NCBI GenBank assembly: GCA_000752035.1
Contig: CCFE01000021.1
Span: 186,001 to 250,000 of the forward strand
Length of the DNA stretch: 64,000 bases
Source: Bacillus rubiinfantis
GTDB taxonomy: Bacteria > Bacillota > Bacilli > Bacillales > Cytobacillaceae
Direction: 5' to 3'
Position numbers and translations under genes: made by a program. Shown piece by piece: positions 51,395 to 61,087 of this stretch (position 1 is the stretch's first letter; every line of letters starts with the position of its first letter). The notes beneath the pieces were generated by a model. That model ran no database searches, was not told the origin of the DNA, and saw only the letters and a list, made by a program, of their open reading frames with translations.

Positions 51395-51814
51395 ATGGCA
51401 ATAAAAAACTTTTTCCTACTCTTTCGTGGAAATGAACATGAGGAAGAAATTAGGAAGAAAATATCCTCTATGGAAATGAGTATAGAGGATCTTAAAAACA
51501 AGTTAAAAACATTTCAGGAAGAAAAGCAGTCAAATGAAGATGCGAAATCACCTAATCCTCCTATTATTATTGAAAGAGTAAATATTGAAAAAATTATCTT
51601 GGATAAATACGAATTAAATAATAATTTTGGTCAGCTTGGTATTAAAGAACTGAAAGGAAAGTTAAATATCGGTGCCAGCTACGGAAGTGAGTTTACGCCC
51701 ATGCATAATCAGAATCCTCAAGACAATAAAGAAGAAAGTAAATCCAAAAATACAGATTTAACCAATTGTTCTCAAGGACCGAAAATTAATATTAAGGCCA
51801 ATAATAAAGACTAA
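51395..51814 (+). CDS. GerPC-like protein with coiled coil and LNIG motif
   Basis: Protein of 139 residues: N-terminal coiled coil (about 18-48, EEEIRKKISSMEMSIEDLKN), then IEKIILDKYELNNNFGQLGI and LKGKLNIGASYG, then a polar tail. GerPC has the same order of coiled coil and a xLxGTLNIG block. It follows the Hsp20 gene by 87 bp and is probably cotranscribed. A spore-coat or germination role is inferred. Confidence 0.62.
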   Translation: MAIKNFFLLFRGNEHEEEIRKKISSMEMSIEDLKNKLKTFQEEKQSNEDAKSPNPPIIIERVNIEKIILDKYELNNNFGQLGIKELKGKLNIGASYGSEFTPMHNQNPQDNKEESKSKNTDLTNCSQGPKINIKANNKD

Positions 51815-51882
51815 AGAAAAACCTTTAGTCTTTATTGCTATTGAATGAGTTTACATTTTTTCTCTTAAAAATTGTGATTATA

Positions 51883-52125
51883 TTATTGAAGTCTTTGTTC
51901 TACTTCGCGGCAAACTTCCTCTGCTGACAGTCCGTTTGCGTCAATGACAGGTGCTTTTGTTACTGTATCTTGGATACCCATCACATTTGAATCAAGTCCT
52001 GTTACAACACAGCAATCAACATTTTTTGCGTCAGTTTCTTGTTTTAATTCCACTACATCATAGCCCTTTTCACGTAGAGCTTCTGTCACATTCGTAAGTG
52101 ATTGTTCTACTCCAATCTTAGCCAT
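51883..52125 (-). CDS. ykuS: YkuS family protein (UPF0180)
   Basis: Small soluble protein of 80 residues: IGVEQSLTNVTEALREKGYD, CCVVTGLDSNVMGIQD, EEVCREVEQRL, the UPF0180 pattern. Function unknown. ATG 52125 follows GGGAGGTG; a longer in-frame start at 52152 is not supported. Confidence 0.88.
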   Translation of the reverse strand: MAKIGVEQSLTNVTEALREKGYDVVELKQETDAKNVDCCVVTGLDSNVMGIQDTVTKAPVIDANGLSAEEVCREVEQRLQ

Positions 52126-52226
52126 ACTTACACCTCCCTTAAGGATTAGCATGCCAAAGTTTTGCAGGATTATTCAAAGTATAATCTCCCGCATTCTTTC
52201 AGACACTATCTTTGGAGGTGTTATCA

Positions 52227-52367
52227 GTGGGAAAAAAGAGCAAAAAGAAAGCAGATCCTTCTACAATCGGTCTTAACTCGCCCCAGGTTGAAGGGCAGGG
52301 GACGACCAATATAGAAACCGGTCATACAGAGGTCTCCTCTTCAAGAAGAAAACAAAAGAAGTATTAA
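52227..52367 (+). CDS. YuzL-like small spore protein
   Basis: Short gene of 46 codons starting GTG 52227, 6 nt behind TGGAGGTG. The product reads MGKKSKKKADPSTIGL, NSPQVEGQGTT, ... and ends SSSRRKQKKY. The GL.SPQVEGQGTT block and basic ends are what I recall for YuzL-type minor spore proteins. Divergent from ykuS. Confidence 0.65.
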   Translation: MGKKSKKKADPSTIGLNSPQVEGQGTTNIETGHTEVSSSRRKQKKY

Positions 52368-52373
52368 TATATT

Positions 52374-52400
52374 AAAAAGGGGACCTAATGGGCCCCTTAG
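52374..52400 (-). terminator. terminator after the ABC-F gene
   Basis: On the reverse strand AAGGGGCCC / GGTCCCCTT followed by TTTAATATAT. Confidence 0.75.
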
Positions 52401-52406
52401 CAAGGT

Positions 52407-54026
52407 TTAATGATACATCTGCGCAACTTGCTTTTGAATCTCCGCATTTTCTAAATATTCATCATAGGTCATTTGTTTATCGATAAGACCATTTGGTGTT
52501 AATTCGAAGATACGGTTGGCAATCGTTTGAATAAATTGGTGGTCATGTGACGCGAACAGCAAAGAGCCTTTAAAATTAATCAATCCATTATTTAATGCAG
52601 TTATCGATTCTAAATCTAAATGGTTTGTCGGCTCGTCAAGGAGCAAAACATTTGCACCGCTTAGCATCATTTTTGACAACATGCAACGAACTTTTTCACC
52701 GCCCGATAAAACGCTAGCTTTCTTTAATACTTCTTCACCTGAGAACAGCATCCTGCCGAGAAATCCGCGTAAGAAGCTCTCGCTTTGGTCTACTGGCGAG
52801 AATTGCCGCAGCCAATCAACAAGGTTTAAGTCACTGTTTTCAAAATACATAGAGTTATCCTTCGGGAAATAGGCTTGTGTAGTAGTGATACCCCACTTAA
52901 AGCTGCCACTGTCAGGTTCCATTTCACCCATTAAGATTTTAAACAAGGTTGTTTTGGCAAGTTCATTTGTTCCCACTAAAGCAATTTTATCGCCTTTATT
53001 CATAAAGAAACTTATATTATCTAATACCTTTACACCCTCGATTGTTTTTGTTAATCCTTCTACCCTTAATAAATCATTGCCAATTTCCCGCTCTGGAGTA
53101 AATCCTACATAAGGGTAACGGCGAGATGATGGTTTAATATCATCTAAAGTGATTTTTTCGAGCAGTTTCTTTCTTGAGGTTGCCTGTTTTGATTTCGAGG
53201 CATTGGCGCTGAATCGGGCAATAAAGTTTTGCAGTTCCTTTATTTTTTCTTCTTTCTTTTTATTAGCATCCTGTGCCATTTTTACTGCTAATTGACTTGA
53301 TTCATACCAAAAGTCATAATTTCCGACATAGATTTGAATCTTTCCAAAATCTAAGTCAGCGATATGTGTACATACTTTATTGAGAAAATGGCGGTCATGG
53401 GATACGACAATTACCGTATTTTCAAAGTTAATTAAAAATTCCTCTAACCACTGAATGGCCTTGATATCGAGGTGGTTTGTCGGCTCGTCCAGTAACAGAA
53501 CATCAGGTCTGCCGAATAAAGCCTGAGCCAGCAATACTTTTACCTTTTCAGCTCCTGTTAACTCAGCCATTTTTTTATCATGGAGTCCTTCTTCGATACC
53601 AAGTCCCTTAAGTAGAATGGCAGCTTCCGATTCTGCTTCCCACCCGTTTAATTCGGCAAATTCACCTTCAAGTTCGGCGGCTCTCATTCCATCTTCATCA
53701 GTGAAGTTTTCCTTCATATAAATAGCATCTTTTTCTTGCATTACTTGATATAAACGGGTATGACCCATTATGACCGTTTTCAATACTTCAAACTCTTCGT
53801 ATTCAAAATGATTTTGCTTGAGTACGGCCATGCGTTCATTAGGATCCAATTGTACTGATCCAGTCTGCGGTTCAATTTCCCCAGATAAAATCTTTAAAAA
53901 AGTTGATTTTCCAGCGCCATTGGCACCGATAAGACCGTAACAGTTTCCTGGTGTAAATTTAATATTAACATCTTCAAACAATTTACGGTCACCATATCTT
54001 AAACTAACATTACTAACTGTAATCAT
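52407..54026 (-). CDS. ykpA: ABC-F family ATPase (YkpA-like)
   Basis: Soluble two-domain ABC ATPase of 539 residues, ribosome-associated class. Domain 1: Walker A GANGAGKST, signature LTGAEKVK, Walker B LLLDEPTNHLD. Linker of about 70 residues rich in Lys (KKKEEKIKELQNF). Domain 2: Walker A GTNELAKTT, signature LSGGEKVR, Walker B LLLDEPTNHLD. The odd Walker A and the odd signature meet in one of the two composite sites. Start 54026 follows GGAGGATG. YkpA assignment rests on overall pattern. Confidence 0.88.
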   Translation of the reverse strand: MITVSNVSLRYGDRKLFEDVNIKFTPGNCYGLIGANGAGKSTFLKILSGEIEPQTGSVQLDPNERMAVLKQNHFEYEEFEVLKTVIMGHTRLYQVMQEKDAIYMKENFTDEDGMRAAELEGEFAELNGWEAESEAAILLKGLGIEEGLHDKKMAELTGAEKVKVLLAQALFGRPDVLLLDEPTNHLDIKAIQWLEEFLINFENTVIVVSHDRHFLNKVCTHIADLDFGKIQIYVGNYDFWYESSQLAVKMAQDANKKKEEKIKELQNFIARFSANASKSKQATSRKKLLEKITLDDIKPSSRRYPYVGFTPEREIGNDLLRVEGLTKTIEGVKVLDNISFFMNKGDKIALVGTNELAKTTLFKILMGEMEPDSGSFKWGITTTQAYFPKDNSMYFENSDLNLVDWLRQFSPVDQSESFLRGFLGRMLFSGEEVLKKASVLSGGEKVRCMLSKMMLSGANVLLLDEPTNHLDLESITALNNGLINFKGSLLFASHDHQFIQTIANRIFELTPNGLIDKQMTYDEYLENAEIQKQVAQMYH

Positions 54027-54204
54027 GAAGAACATCCTCCAAAAGACATATTGCATATAATTATAACATTTACCTCAGTTAAGAGCGAATATTTCATTAT
54101 AATCCTCTAAAGAAAATTTTTCAAAAAAATTTTCTCATTTTCACACTTTATTCATAATTTTGTTGTAAAATTAGAGTAAGCAGGATGTAAAGAAGGTGAA
54201 GAGG

Positions 54205-54324
54205 ATGGCCAAAAAACAGCTAACTGAACTCGTTAATAAATTGACAAAGGCTGGTATTAAAGCCAGCTTAACTAAACCCAAATCTAATTACCTTTTATCT
54301 TTGCAGCAGCTAAGAAAGGCTTAG
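54205..54324 (+). CDS. hypothetical 39-aa protein
   Basis: Short frame starting ATG 54205 behind GAAGGTGAAGAGG. Product MAKKQLTELVNKLTKAGIKA, then SLTKPKSNYLLSLQQLRKA: basic, amphipathic helices, no membrane segment. It contains the inverted repeat GCTGGTATTAAAGCCAGC. No family recognised; coding is plausible from the strong ribosome site. Confidence 0.45.
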   Translation: MAKKQLTELVNKLTKAGIKASLTKPKSNYLLSLQQLRKA

Positions 54325-54435
54325 TTGCCTGTAACGAATACCACGTTGTAGGTTACCTATCGGAAAATGCCTTCAGGTTGCTTAGACATTGACTTAGAAA
54401 GAAAATACATCTTTGAATTGAAGAAAATTGGAATA

Positions 54436-54472
54436 AAAAGCGATTAATCCATTGGACTAACCGCTTTTTTTA
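54436..54472. terminator. terminator after the second SCO gene
   Basis: Imperfect stem AAAAAGCGATTAA / TAACCGCTTTTTTT; serves the reverse SCO gene. Confidence 0.7.
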
Positions 54473-54473
54473 T

Positions 54474-55076
54474 TTATTTGATTTTCTCAATTATTGTATT
54501 ATAGACTGCTTGTTCATCGAAATCCTTACCCATTGGGAATTTAGTAATAAATTGATTGTTTTCATCAACTAAATAGGTAAAGGTGGTATGAACAAATTGT
54601 CCATTACCCGGATCCTTGTATTGGAACTGCAAGGCATCGGTTAATTTATTTAGTTTTTTCAAATCTGCTTTAATATTATTCTTATCTCCAGTTAAAAATA
54701 CCCAATGATTCCCTTTTTCAATACCGAAACCTTTCATATAGCGAGTTAATATTTCTGGTGTATCACGATAGGGATCGATAGTTATGGTGACAAATTCAAT
54801 GTTTTTTCCAAATACCCCTTTTTCCTCAAGTTTCTGTTTTAAACTAACCATTTTTTGGGTAGTTGTTGGGCAGACATCTGGGCAATGTGTATAAATAAAC
54901 TCTATCAATTTTAATTTTGACTTATCTTTTCCGAAAGTATATGGTTGACCATCTTGATTTGTCAAAGTAATATTCCCAGGAATTGCTGAATGTGCATCAC
55001 GAATTAAAAAGTATGAAATTCCAGCAGCAATCCCAAAAAATATTGCCAGACTGCATAGTAAATAGACCTTTTTCAT
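54474..55076 (-). CDS. SCO1/SenC family protein, second copy
   Basis: SCO-type copper chaperone of 200 residues with an uncleaved N-terminal membrane helix (about 5-25) instead of a lipobox. CxxxC pair Cys65 and Cys69 in HCPDVCP, conserved His in QFVHTTFTYLVD. It shares the fold with the ypmQ-type lipoprotein at 1.5-2.1 kb but differs in anchor. Near a hemerythrin gene and the nar operon; may serve another copper oxidase or thiol redox. Confidence 0.9.
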   Translation of the reverse strand: MKKVYLLCSLAIFFGIAAGISYFLIRDAHSAIPGNITLTNQDGQPYTFGKDKSKLKLIEFIYTHCPDVCPTTTQKMVSLKQKLEEKGVFGKNIEFVTITIDPYRDTPEILTRYMKGFGIEKGNHWVFLTGDKNNIKADLKKLNKLTDALQFQYKDPGNGQFVHTTFTYLVDENNQFITKFPMGKDFDEQAVYNTIIEKIK

Positions 55077-55208
55077 TCAATTTCCCCCTCTTAAATAAGA
55101 TAAAGAAATTGCTTAGAAAAAGATATGGACAAATTGTGAACATACTTGTTTATCGCTATAATTTATTGAGTTTTCGGAAAAAATAGCAGCCTTCTCAGCC
55201 TTGATGTT

Positions 55209-55311
55209 ACTGATATATTGGGATTTTCGCTAATATCCTCTAGAAAAGCGCTGATGTATTATATTTTTTGCTGATAACTACTCCAAAGTCGCTAATATAT
55301 TTAGAATCGTG
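55209..55311. repeat. five imperfect 20/21-bp tandem repeats
   Basis: GCTGATRT/GCTAATAT-type cores begin at 55209, 55229, 55250, 55270 and 55291, so the period alternates 20, 21, 20, 21. A worn sixth copy may follow near 55308. Lies between the second SCO gene and the hemerythrin gene. Confidence 0.7.
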
Positions 55312-55322
55312 ATGAATTAAGC

Positions 55323-55733
55323 CTAGAACAAACTAGTCTCCTCAGCTTCATTATGAATGTCAAATACAATTAATAACGCTTCGAAATAGGCAATAATATC
55401 TTCAGTTACTCCTTCTTTTTCTATTTGCTGTTTAATTTTTTTAACGATTAATTCTAAAAGCTGGTGATCTCGTTTTAAGCGGATAATTGTCTCGAGCAAG
55501 TCGGGGTTTTCTGCCATTTTTTCTTCAAAAAAACCCTCCTCCTCTGATTGGGCATGGGCCAGTGTTCTTTTCTCCCAATGTTCAATCAATGTATCACAGA
55601 TTTCTTCACGATATTTATTATTCTCCTTATTGAAAGTTTCTTTAAGCGCTGTTGTCAGATCTCTTGCTTCAGTGTAAATTCCATCGTGAATCGAATGATG
55701 CGAATGCTGTTTTCGTAGTGATGGTCCGGACAT
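55323..55733 (-). CDS. hemerythrin-like domain protein
   Basis: Four-helix protein of 136 residues with the spaced His/Glu ligands of a di-iron hemerythrin: HSHHSIHDGIY, EHWEKRTLAHAQSEEEGFF, LKRDHQLLE and IHNEAEE. Such proteins bind O2 or NO or act in iron-centre repair. AAAGGAG precedes the start. It is divergent from narG over 148 bp, so it may be linked with nitrate respiration. Confidence 0.85.
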   Translation of the reverse strand: MSGPSLRKQHSHHSIHDGIYTEARDLTTALKETFNKENNKYREEICDTLIEHWEKRTLAHAQSEEEGFFEEKMAENPDLLETIIRLKRDHQLLELIVKKIKQQIEKEGVTEDIIAYFEALLIVFDIHNEAEETSLF

Positions 55734-55881
55734 CTACATTTCTCCTTTTTACCTTAATATTTACGATTATTTCCATTAATAATATTTTTTAGAACAAATA
55801 CTAGGATATATAGTTTTTTTTAGTATATTGTGGCATTTTATGGAGAACTTACTAGATAAAACTGTCTCAAGAGGTGAAAAA

Positions 55882-58800
55882 ATGGACCGTAAACAAGCAC
55901 CCTTATTGAAAAAACTGAGATTTTTTGGGCAGTCAAAAGATGTAGCAGATCATGCAGTGATGGATCCGCATGATCGAAATACGGAAAAGGTCTATCGAAG
56001 AAGATGGCAGCATGACAAAACAGTGAGAACAACGCATGGCGTAAATTGTACAGGTTCCTGCAGTTGGAAGGTCCACGTGAAAGATGGAATTATTGCATGG
56101 GAAACACAGGCAACTGATTACCCATCAACAGGTCCGAACATGCCGGAATATGAACCGCGAGGCTGTCCGAGAGGTGCAAGCTTTTCTTGGTATATTTATA
56201 GTCCTCTTCGGGTCCGTTATCCTTACGTTCGTAGCAGCTTATTAATGATGTGGCGGGAAGAAAAAAAGAGGTTACATGACCCTGTTGCAGCATGGCGAGA
56301 AATTGTGACAGATCCGCAAAAGACTAAAAAATATAAGCAAGCTCGTGGAAAAGGTGGGTTAGTCCGTGCTTCCTGGGATGAAGTAACGGAAATCATTTGT
56401 GCGGCCCTCATTTATTCATTGCAAGAATATGGTCCTGATCGTATCTTTGGTTTTTCGCCAATTCCTGCAATGTCAATGGTCAGCTATGCAGGAGGCTCCA
56501 GGTTTCTATCACTATTGGGAGGCTCTCTCTTAAGCTTTTATGATTGGTATGCAGACCTTCCGCCTGCATCGCCTCAAGTATGGGGGGAGCAAACGGATGT
56601 ACCGGAAAGCTCCGATTGGTTTAATTCATCCTACCTGCTAGTTTGGGGATCAAATATCCCACAGACGAGATCACCTGATGCCCACTTTATGGTGGAAGCA
56701 AGATACCGCGGGACAAAAGTGGTTGCTGTTAGTCCTGATTATGCTGAATTTGTGAAATTTGCAGATAACTGGTTAAACTGTCAAGCAGGCATGGACGGGG
56801 CATTAGGAATGGCGATGACTCATGTAATCTTAAAAGAATTTTATGTTGATAAACAGACGGAGTATTTTAGTAAATATGTAAAAAAATTCACTGATATGCC
56901 TTTTCTCATCAAGTTAAAAAAACATGGCGATTCCTATATATCAAGCACATTCTTACGCGCGAGCGAACTTGATTCTACGATTTCCAATGGAGAGTGGAAA
57001 ACGGTTGTTTGGGATGAGTTAACGGATAAGCCAGCATACCCCAATGGGACGATTGGTCATAGATGGGAAGAGAAAGGACAGTGGAATCTTCATCTGACTG
57101 ATTCTGAACAAAATTTAGCTGAGATTAATCCCTTATTAACGTTGCTTGGAACTGAGGATGAAGTTGTCCCAGTGGAGTTCCCGCATTTTGAGTTGGAGAA
57201 GAGGGAGACGTTTATTCGCGAAGTGCCAGTTAAACACATTCAGATTAATGGGGAATCTACCCTAGTTACAACAGTGTTTGATCTGATGCTATCAAAACTG
57301 GGCGTGTCTAGACAAGGTTTGAAAGGAGACTTTCCGCAAGGCTATGATGATCCGCAACCATATACACCAGCTTGGCAGGAAGGATTAACCGGTGTTGACC
57401 GCGAGCTCGCTGCCCAAATTGCCCGAGAATTTGCTCAAAATGCCGTTGATTCGAACGGTCGTTCAATGGTGATAATGGGTTCGGGAATTAACCAATGGTA
57501 CCATGCTGATGCTACCTATCGAACGATTCTTAATTTAGTGCTATTAACAGGTTCACAAGGCGTTAATGGTGGAGGATGGGCTCATTATGTAGGTCAGGAA
57601 AAGGTGAGACCATTGGAAGGATGGCAGACAGTTGCAATGGCAAGAGATTGGGGCGGACCGCCTAGACTGCATGCAGCAACCCCATTCTTTTATTTTGTAA
57701 CGGAGCAATGGAAATATGACGATCAGTCCATTGCTGATCAAGTATCACCACTTGTAGATGCTCCTCGTTATAAACATACTGGTGATTATTATGCTTTAGC
57801 GACTAGACTTGGGTGGACCCCAGCTTACCCGCAGTTTGACAAAAACTCTCTAATGCTATTTGATAGCAGTAAAGTTTCGGATAAAGAAGAAATCATCCAG
57901 TCGATTGTTTCAGATATTAAACATGGGAACACCAAGTTTGCTATCCAAAATCCCGAGGATCAAAAAACTTTTCCAAAGGTAATGTTTGTTTGGCGGGGTA
58001 ATTTAATTGGAAGTTCTTCAAAAGGGCATGAGTATTTTCTTAAATACATGTTAGGTACACATAGTGGAAATTTGAGCGAACAGAATACGGAGTTTACAAC
58101 AGAAGAAATACAGTGGAATGAGGAGTCCACTGAAGGTAAACTTGATTTGATGATTAATTTAGATTTCCGCATGGCTGGTACAGGCTTGTATTCTGATATT
58201 ATTCTGCCTGCTGCTACTTGGTATGAAAAATATGATATTAGTAGTACGGATATGCATCCATTTATCCATCCGTTTAACCCAGCTATTGCCCCTCCTTGGG
58301 AATCAAAATCTGATTGGGATACCTTTAGACTCCTGGCAAATAAGTTTTCGACGATGGCTGAAAACTATTTTCCAACGCCGGTTCAAGATGTTGTGGCCAC
58401 ACCGCTGTTGCATGATTCACGAGATGAAATTTCTGAGGCATGCGCATTTGGGGTAATTACAGATTGGATAGATGGTAAGGCAGAGCTTGTTCCTGGTCAG
58501 AATTTTCCGCGTTTACATGTAGTGGAACGTGATTATCGTAAAGTATTTGAAAAATATATTTCGCTTGGTCCGGTCGTGAAGGAGCAAATTGGAGCAAAGG
58601 GAATTGGCTGGCAAGCAAAAGAAGAATATGAAAAATTGAAGAAACTGCTAGGTACCGCGAATAAAACTGCGTATAAAGACTGTCCTAGTCTATATACTGC
58701 AAGGGATGCAGCTGAAGCCATTCTCTCATTATCAAGCTCAACAAACGGCTCCCTAGCCATGAAGGCATGGGCCGCCCTGGAACAAAGGAGCGGACAAAAA

Positions 58801-59571
58801 TTAGCTGACTTAGCAGAGGAGAGGGCAGAAGAACATCTCTCTTTTAATGAAATTACAGCACAACCGCGTCAAGTTATTTCAACACCCGTTTTTAGTGGTA
58901 CAGAGACTGGCGGACGCAGATACTCACCGTTTACCACAAATGTTGAGCGGCTAATTCCGTGGCGGACATTAACCGGCAGGCAGCATTTTTATTTAGATCA
59001 TGAAACGATGTTTGAGTTTGGTGAAGAGTTTCCGATTTTTAAGGCGCCACTAAAAAAAGCCGCATTCCAAACAAGTGATCGAAAACCTGAAGGTATGGGA
59101 AAAGAGATTAATCTGCGTTATTTAACGCCGCATTTTAAATGGTCTTTCCATAGTACATATGGTGATACAGTTCCAATGCTCACCCTTTTTCGAGGTGGAC
59201 CGCATGTTTGGATGAATGTAGAAGATGCCAAAGAAGTGGGAATAGCCGATAATGATTGGTTACAGATGTATAACCGCAATGGTGTCGTGGTTGCACGGGC
59301 AGTTGTTACCCATAGACTGCCACGGGGACAGGTGTACATGTACCATGTGCAGGAACGGCATATCAATGTACCCGGTTCCACAATAACAAAAGAGCGTGGT
59401 GGAACATTTAATAGTCCGACAAGGCTGCAAATGAAACCTACTCATATGATTGGCGGTTATGCCCAGTTGAGCTATGGCTTTAATTACTATGGACCTTGTG
59501 GAAGCCAGCGAGATGAACGTGTAATCATATCTAGACTTGATCGAAATGAGGTGGACTGGCTTGAAGATTAA
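55882..59571 (+). CDS. narG: respiratory nitrate reductase alpha subunit
   Basis: Molybdenum-bisMGD catalytic subunit, 1229 residues, the B. subtilis length. FS0 cluster ligands THGVNCTGSCSW plus EPRGCPRGASF; Mo-ligand Asp in YDWYADLPPASPQ; MGD-binding blocks VWGSNIPQTR, VVAVSPDY and the C-terminal dinucleotide domain. ATG 55882 behind AGAGGTGAAAA; the in-frame upstream reading from 55828 is not needed. First of narGHJI. No FNR-type box was seen upstream. Confidence 0.97.
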   Translation: MDRKQAPLLKKLRFFGQSKDVADHAVMDPHDRNTEKVYRRRWQHDKTVRTTHGVNCTGSCSWKVHVKDGIIAWETQATDYPSTGPNMPEYEPRGCPRGASFSWYIYSPLRVRYPYVRSSLLMMWREEKKRLHDPVAAWREIVTDPQKTKKYKQARGKGGLVRASWDEVTEIICAALIYSLQEYGPDRIFGFSPIPAMSMVSYAGGSRFLSLLGGSLLSFYDWYADLPPASPQVWGEQTDVPESSDWFNSSYLLVWGSNIPQTRSPDAHFMVEARYRGTKVVAVSPDYAEFVKFADNWLNCQAGMDGALGMAMTHVILKEFYVDKQTEYFSKYVKKFTDMPFLIKLKKHGDSYISSTFLRASELDSTISNGEWKTVVWDELTDKPAYPNGTIGHRWEEKGQWNLHLTDSEQNLAEINPLLTLLGTEDEVVPVEFPHFELEKRETFIREVPVKHIQINGESTLVTTVFDLMLSKLGVSRQGLKGDFPQGYDDPQPYTPAWQEGLTGVDRELAAQIAREFAQNAVDSNGRSMVIMGSGINQWYHADATYRTILNLVLLTGSQGVNGGGWAHYVGQEKVRPLEGWQTVAMARDWGGPPRLHAATPFFYFVTEQWKYDDQSIADQVSPLVDAPRYKHTGDYYALATRLGWTPAYPQFDKNSLMLFDSSKVSDKEEIIQSIVSDIKHGNTKFAIQNPEDQKTFPKVMFVWRGNLIGSSSKGHEYFLKYMLGTHSGNLSEQNTEFTTEEIQWNEESTEGKLDLMINLDFRMAGTGLYSDIILPAATWYEKYDISSTDMHPFIHPFNPAIAPPWESKSDWDTFRLLANKFSTMAENYFPTPVQDVVATPLLHDSRDEISEACAFGVITDWIDGKAELVPGQNFPRLHVVERDYRKVFEKYISLGPVVKEQIGAKGIGWQAKEEYEKLKKLLGTANKTAYKDCPSLYTARDAAEAILSLSSSTNGSLAMKAWAALEQRSGQKLADLAEERAEEHLSFNEITAQPRQVISTPVFSGTETGGRRYSPFTTNVERLIPWRTLTGRQHFYLDHETMFEFGEEFPIFKAPLKKAAFQTSDRKPEGMGKEINLRYLTPHFKWSFHSTYGDTVPMLTLFRGGPHVWMNVEDAKEVGIADNDWLQMYNRNGVVVARAVVTHRLPRGQVYMYHVQERHINVPGSTITKERGGTFNSPTRLQMKPTHMIGGYAQLSYGFNYYGPCGSQRDERVIISRLDRNEVDWLED

Positions 59572-61087
59572 AGCCCAGTTTGGCATGGTAATGAATTTAG
59601 ACAAATGTATCGGATGCCACACATGCAGTATAACCTGTAATAACACCTGGACAAATCGTCCAGGTGCCGAATATATGTGGTGGAATAATGTCGAAACAAA
59701 GCCAGGCATAGGCTATCCAAAGGAATGGGAAAATCAGGATAAATATAAAGGCGGCTGGCAGTTGAAAAACGGAAAAGTTGAATTGAAGGCCGGTGGCAGG
59801 GTTTCAAAGCTGTTGAACATCTTTTATAACCCTAATTTGGCGGAATTAGATGATTATTATGAACCGTGGACATATGATTATGAACATTTATTGACCAGCC
59901 CGGAAAAAAAGCATCAGCCTGTGGCGCGCCCAAAATCGCAAATTACAGGCGAATATATGGATATCAAGTGGGGACCAAACTGGGAGGATGATCTTGCTGG
60001 TGTATATCACACTGGACAGGATGATCCGAATCGAAAGGGTATTGAAGAAAGAGTCAAATTCGAATATGAGCAAACGTTTATGATGTATTTGCCGAGAATC
60101 TGTGAACACTGTATGAACCCTTCCTGTGTGGCTTCATGTCCCTCGGGAGCCATTTATAAACGGGAGGAGGACGGGATTGTCTTAGTTGACCAAGATGCCT
60201 GTCGTAGCTGGCGCTTTTGTACGACGGGCTGCCCGTATAAAAAGGTATACTTTAATTGGAAAACTCACAAAGCGGAAAAATGCACTTTCTGCTTCCCGAG
60301 AATTGAAGCAGGTATACCGACAGTTTGTTCAGAAACTTGTGTAGGAAGACTCCGATATATTGGAATTGTCTTTTATGACTTAGACAAGGTTGCTGAAGCA
60401 GCATCTGTAGCTGATGAAAAGGATTTATATCAGGCACATCTTGATGTTTTCTTGGACCCGCATGATCCGGCGGTGATAAAAGCAGCAAAGGAAGCTGGTT
60501 ATCAAGACGATTGGATTGAGGCCGCCCAACAATCACCGGTATATAAGCTAGCCGTCGAGCAGAAAATCGCTTTACCGCTTCATCCAGAATATCGCACCTT
60601 ACCAATGGTGTGGTATATCCCGCCACTTAGTCCAGTAATGAGTGCATTTGATGGCGGACTTGACGGTGTAAATCCACATGTGATTTTTCCGCAAATTGAC
60701 GAACTTAGAATTCCGATTGAATACTTAGCAAACATGCTCAGTGCCGGTGATACAGAGGTTATTCGGAAAGTATTAAAGAAAATGGTCGCGATGCGCAGCT
60801 ATATGAGATCACTTAATTTAGGGAAAAAACCAGAACAAACTATTCTCAAGGCAGTTGGTATGAACGAAGAAACAATGCATGAAATGTATCAGCTTGCTGC
60901 GATTGCTAAATACGATGATCGCTACGTTATTCCCAAGTCTCATCGAGAGGATGCCGGTAATATGTATCTTGGTCAAGGAACGGTTGGATATGATTTTATG
61001 GAAGGCTGTTCGGGCTGTTCAGTAACACCGGTAATTCCGAGTGACTATAAGGTTGGCGATGATTATTGGGGTGAGTTAAATGGATAA
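59561..61087 (+). CDS. narH: respiratory nitrate reductase beta subunit
   Basis: Iron-sulfur electron-transfer subunit of 508 residues with four cluster groups: CIGCHTCSITC, CEHCMNPSCVASCP, CRSWRFCTTGCP (a Trp replaces one Cys, as is normal for the 3Fe-4S cluster) and CTFCFPR... VCSETC. TTG 59561 lies 6 nt behind GAGGTGG and overlaps the narG stop; it gives the usual N-terminus LKIKAQFGMVMNLDKC. Confidence 0.96.
   Translation: MKIKAQFGMVMNLDKCIGCHTCSITCNNTWTNRPGAEYMWWNNVETKPGIGYPKEWENQDKYKGGWQLKNGKVELKAGGRVSKLLNIFYNPNLAELDDYYEPWTYDYEHLLTSPEKKHQPVARPKSQITGEYMDIKWGPNWEDDLAGVYHTGQDDPNRKGIEERVKFEYEQTFMMYLPRICEHCMNPSCVASCPSGAIYKREEDGIVLVDQDACRSWRFCTTGCPYKKVYFNWKTHKAEKCTFCFPRIEAGIPTVCSETCVGRLRYIGIVFYDLDKVAEAASVADEKDLYQAHLDVFLDPHDPAVIKAAKEAGYQDDWIEAAQQSPVYKLAVEQKIALPLHPEYRTLPMVWYIPPLSPVMSAFDGGLDGVNPHVIFPQIDELRIPIEYLANMLSAGDTEVIRKVLKKMVAMRSYMRSLNLGKKPEQTILKAVGMNEETMHEMYQLAAIAKYDDRYVIPKSHREDAGNMYLGQGTVGYDFMEGCSGCSVTPVIPSDYKVGDDYWGELNG

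Noticed and set aside
55734..55881. FNR-type box (TGTGA-N6-TCACA) upstream of narG
   Set aside because: I searched the gap by eye; it is AT-rich with no half-site pair.
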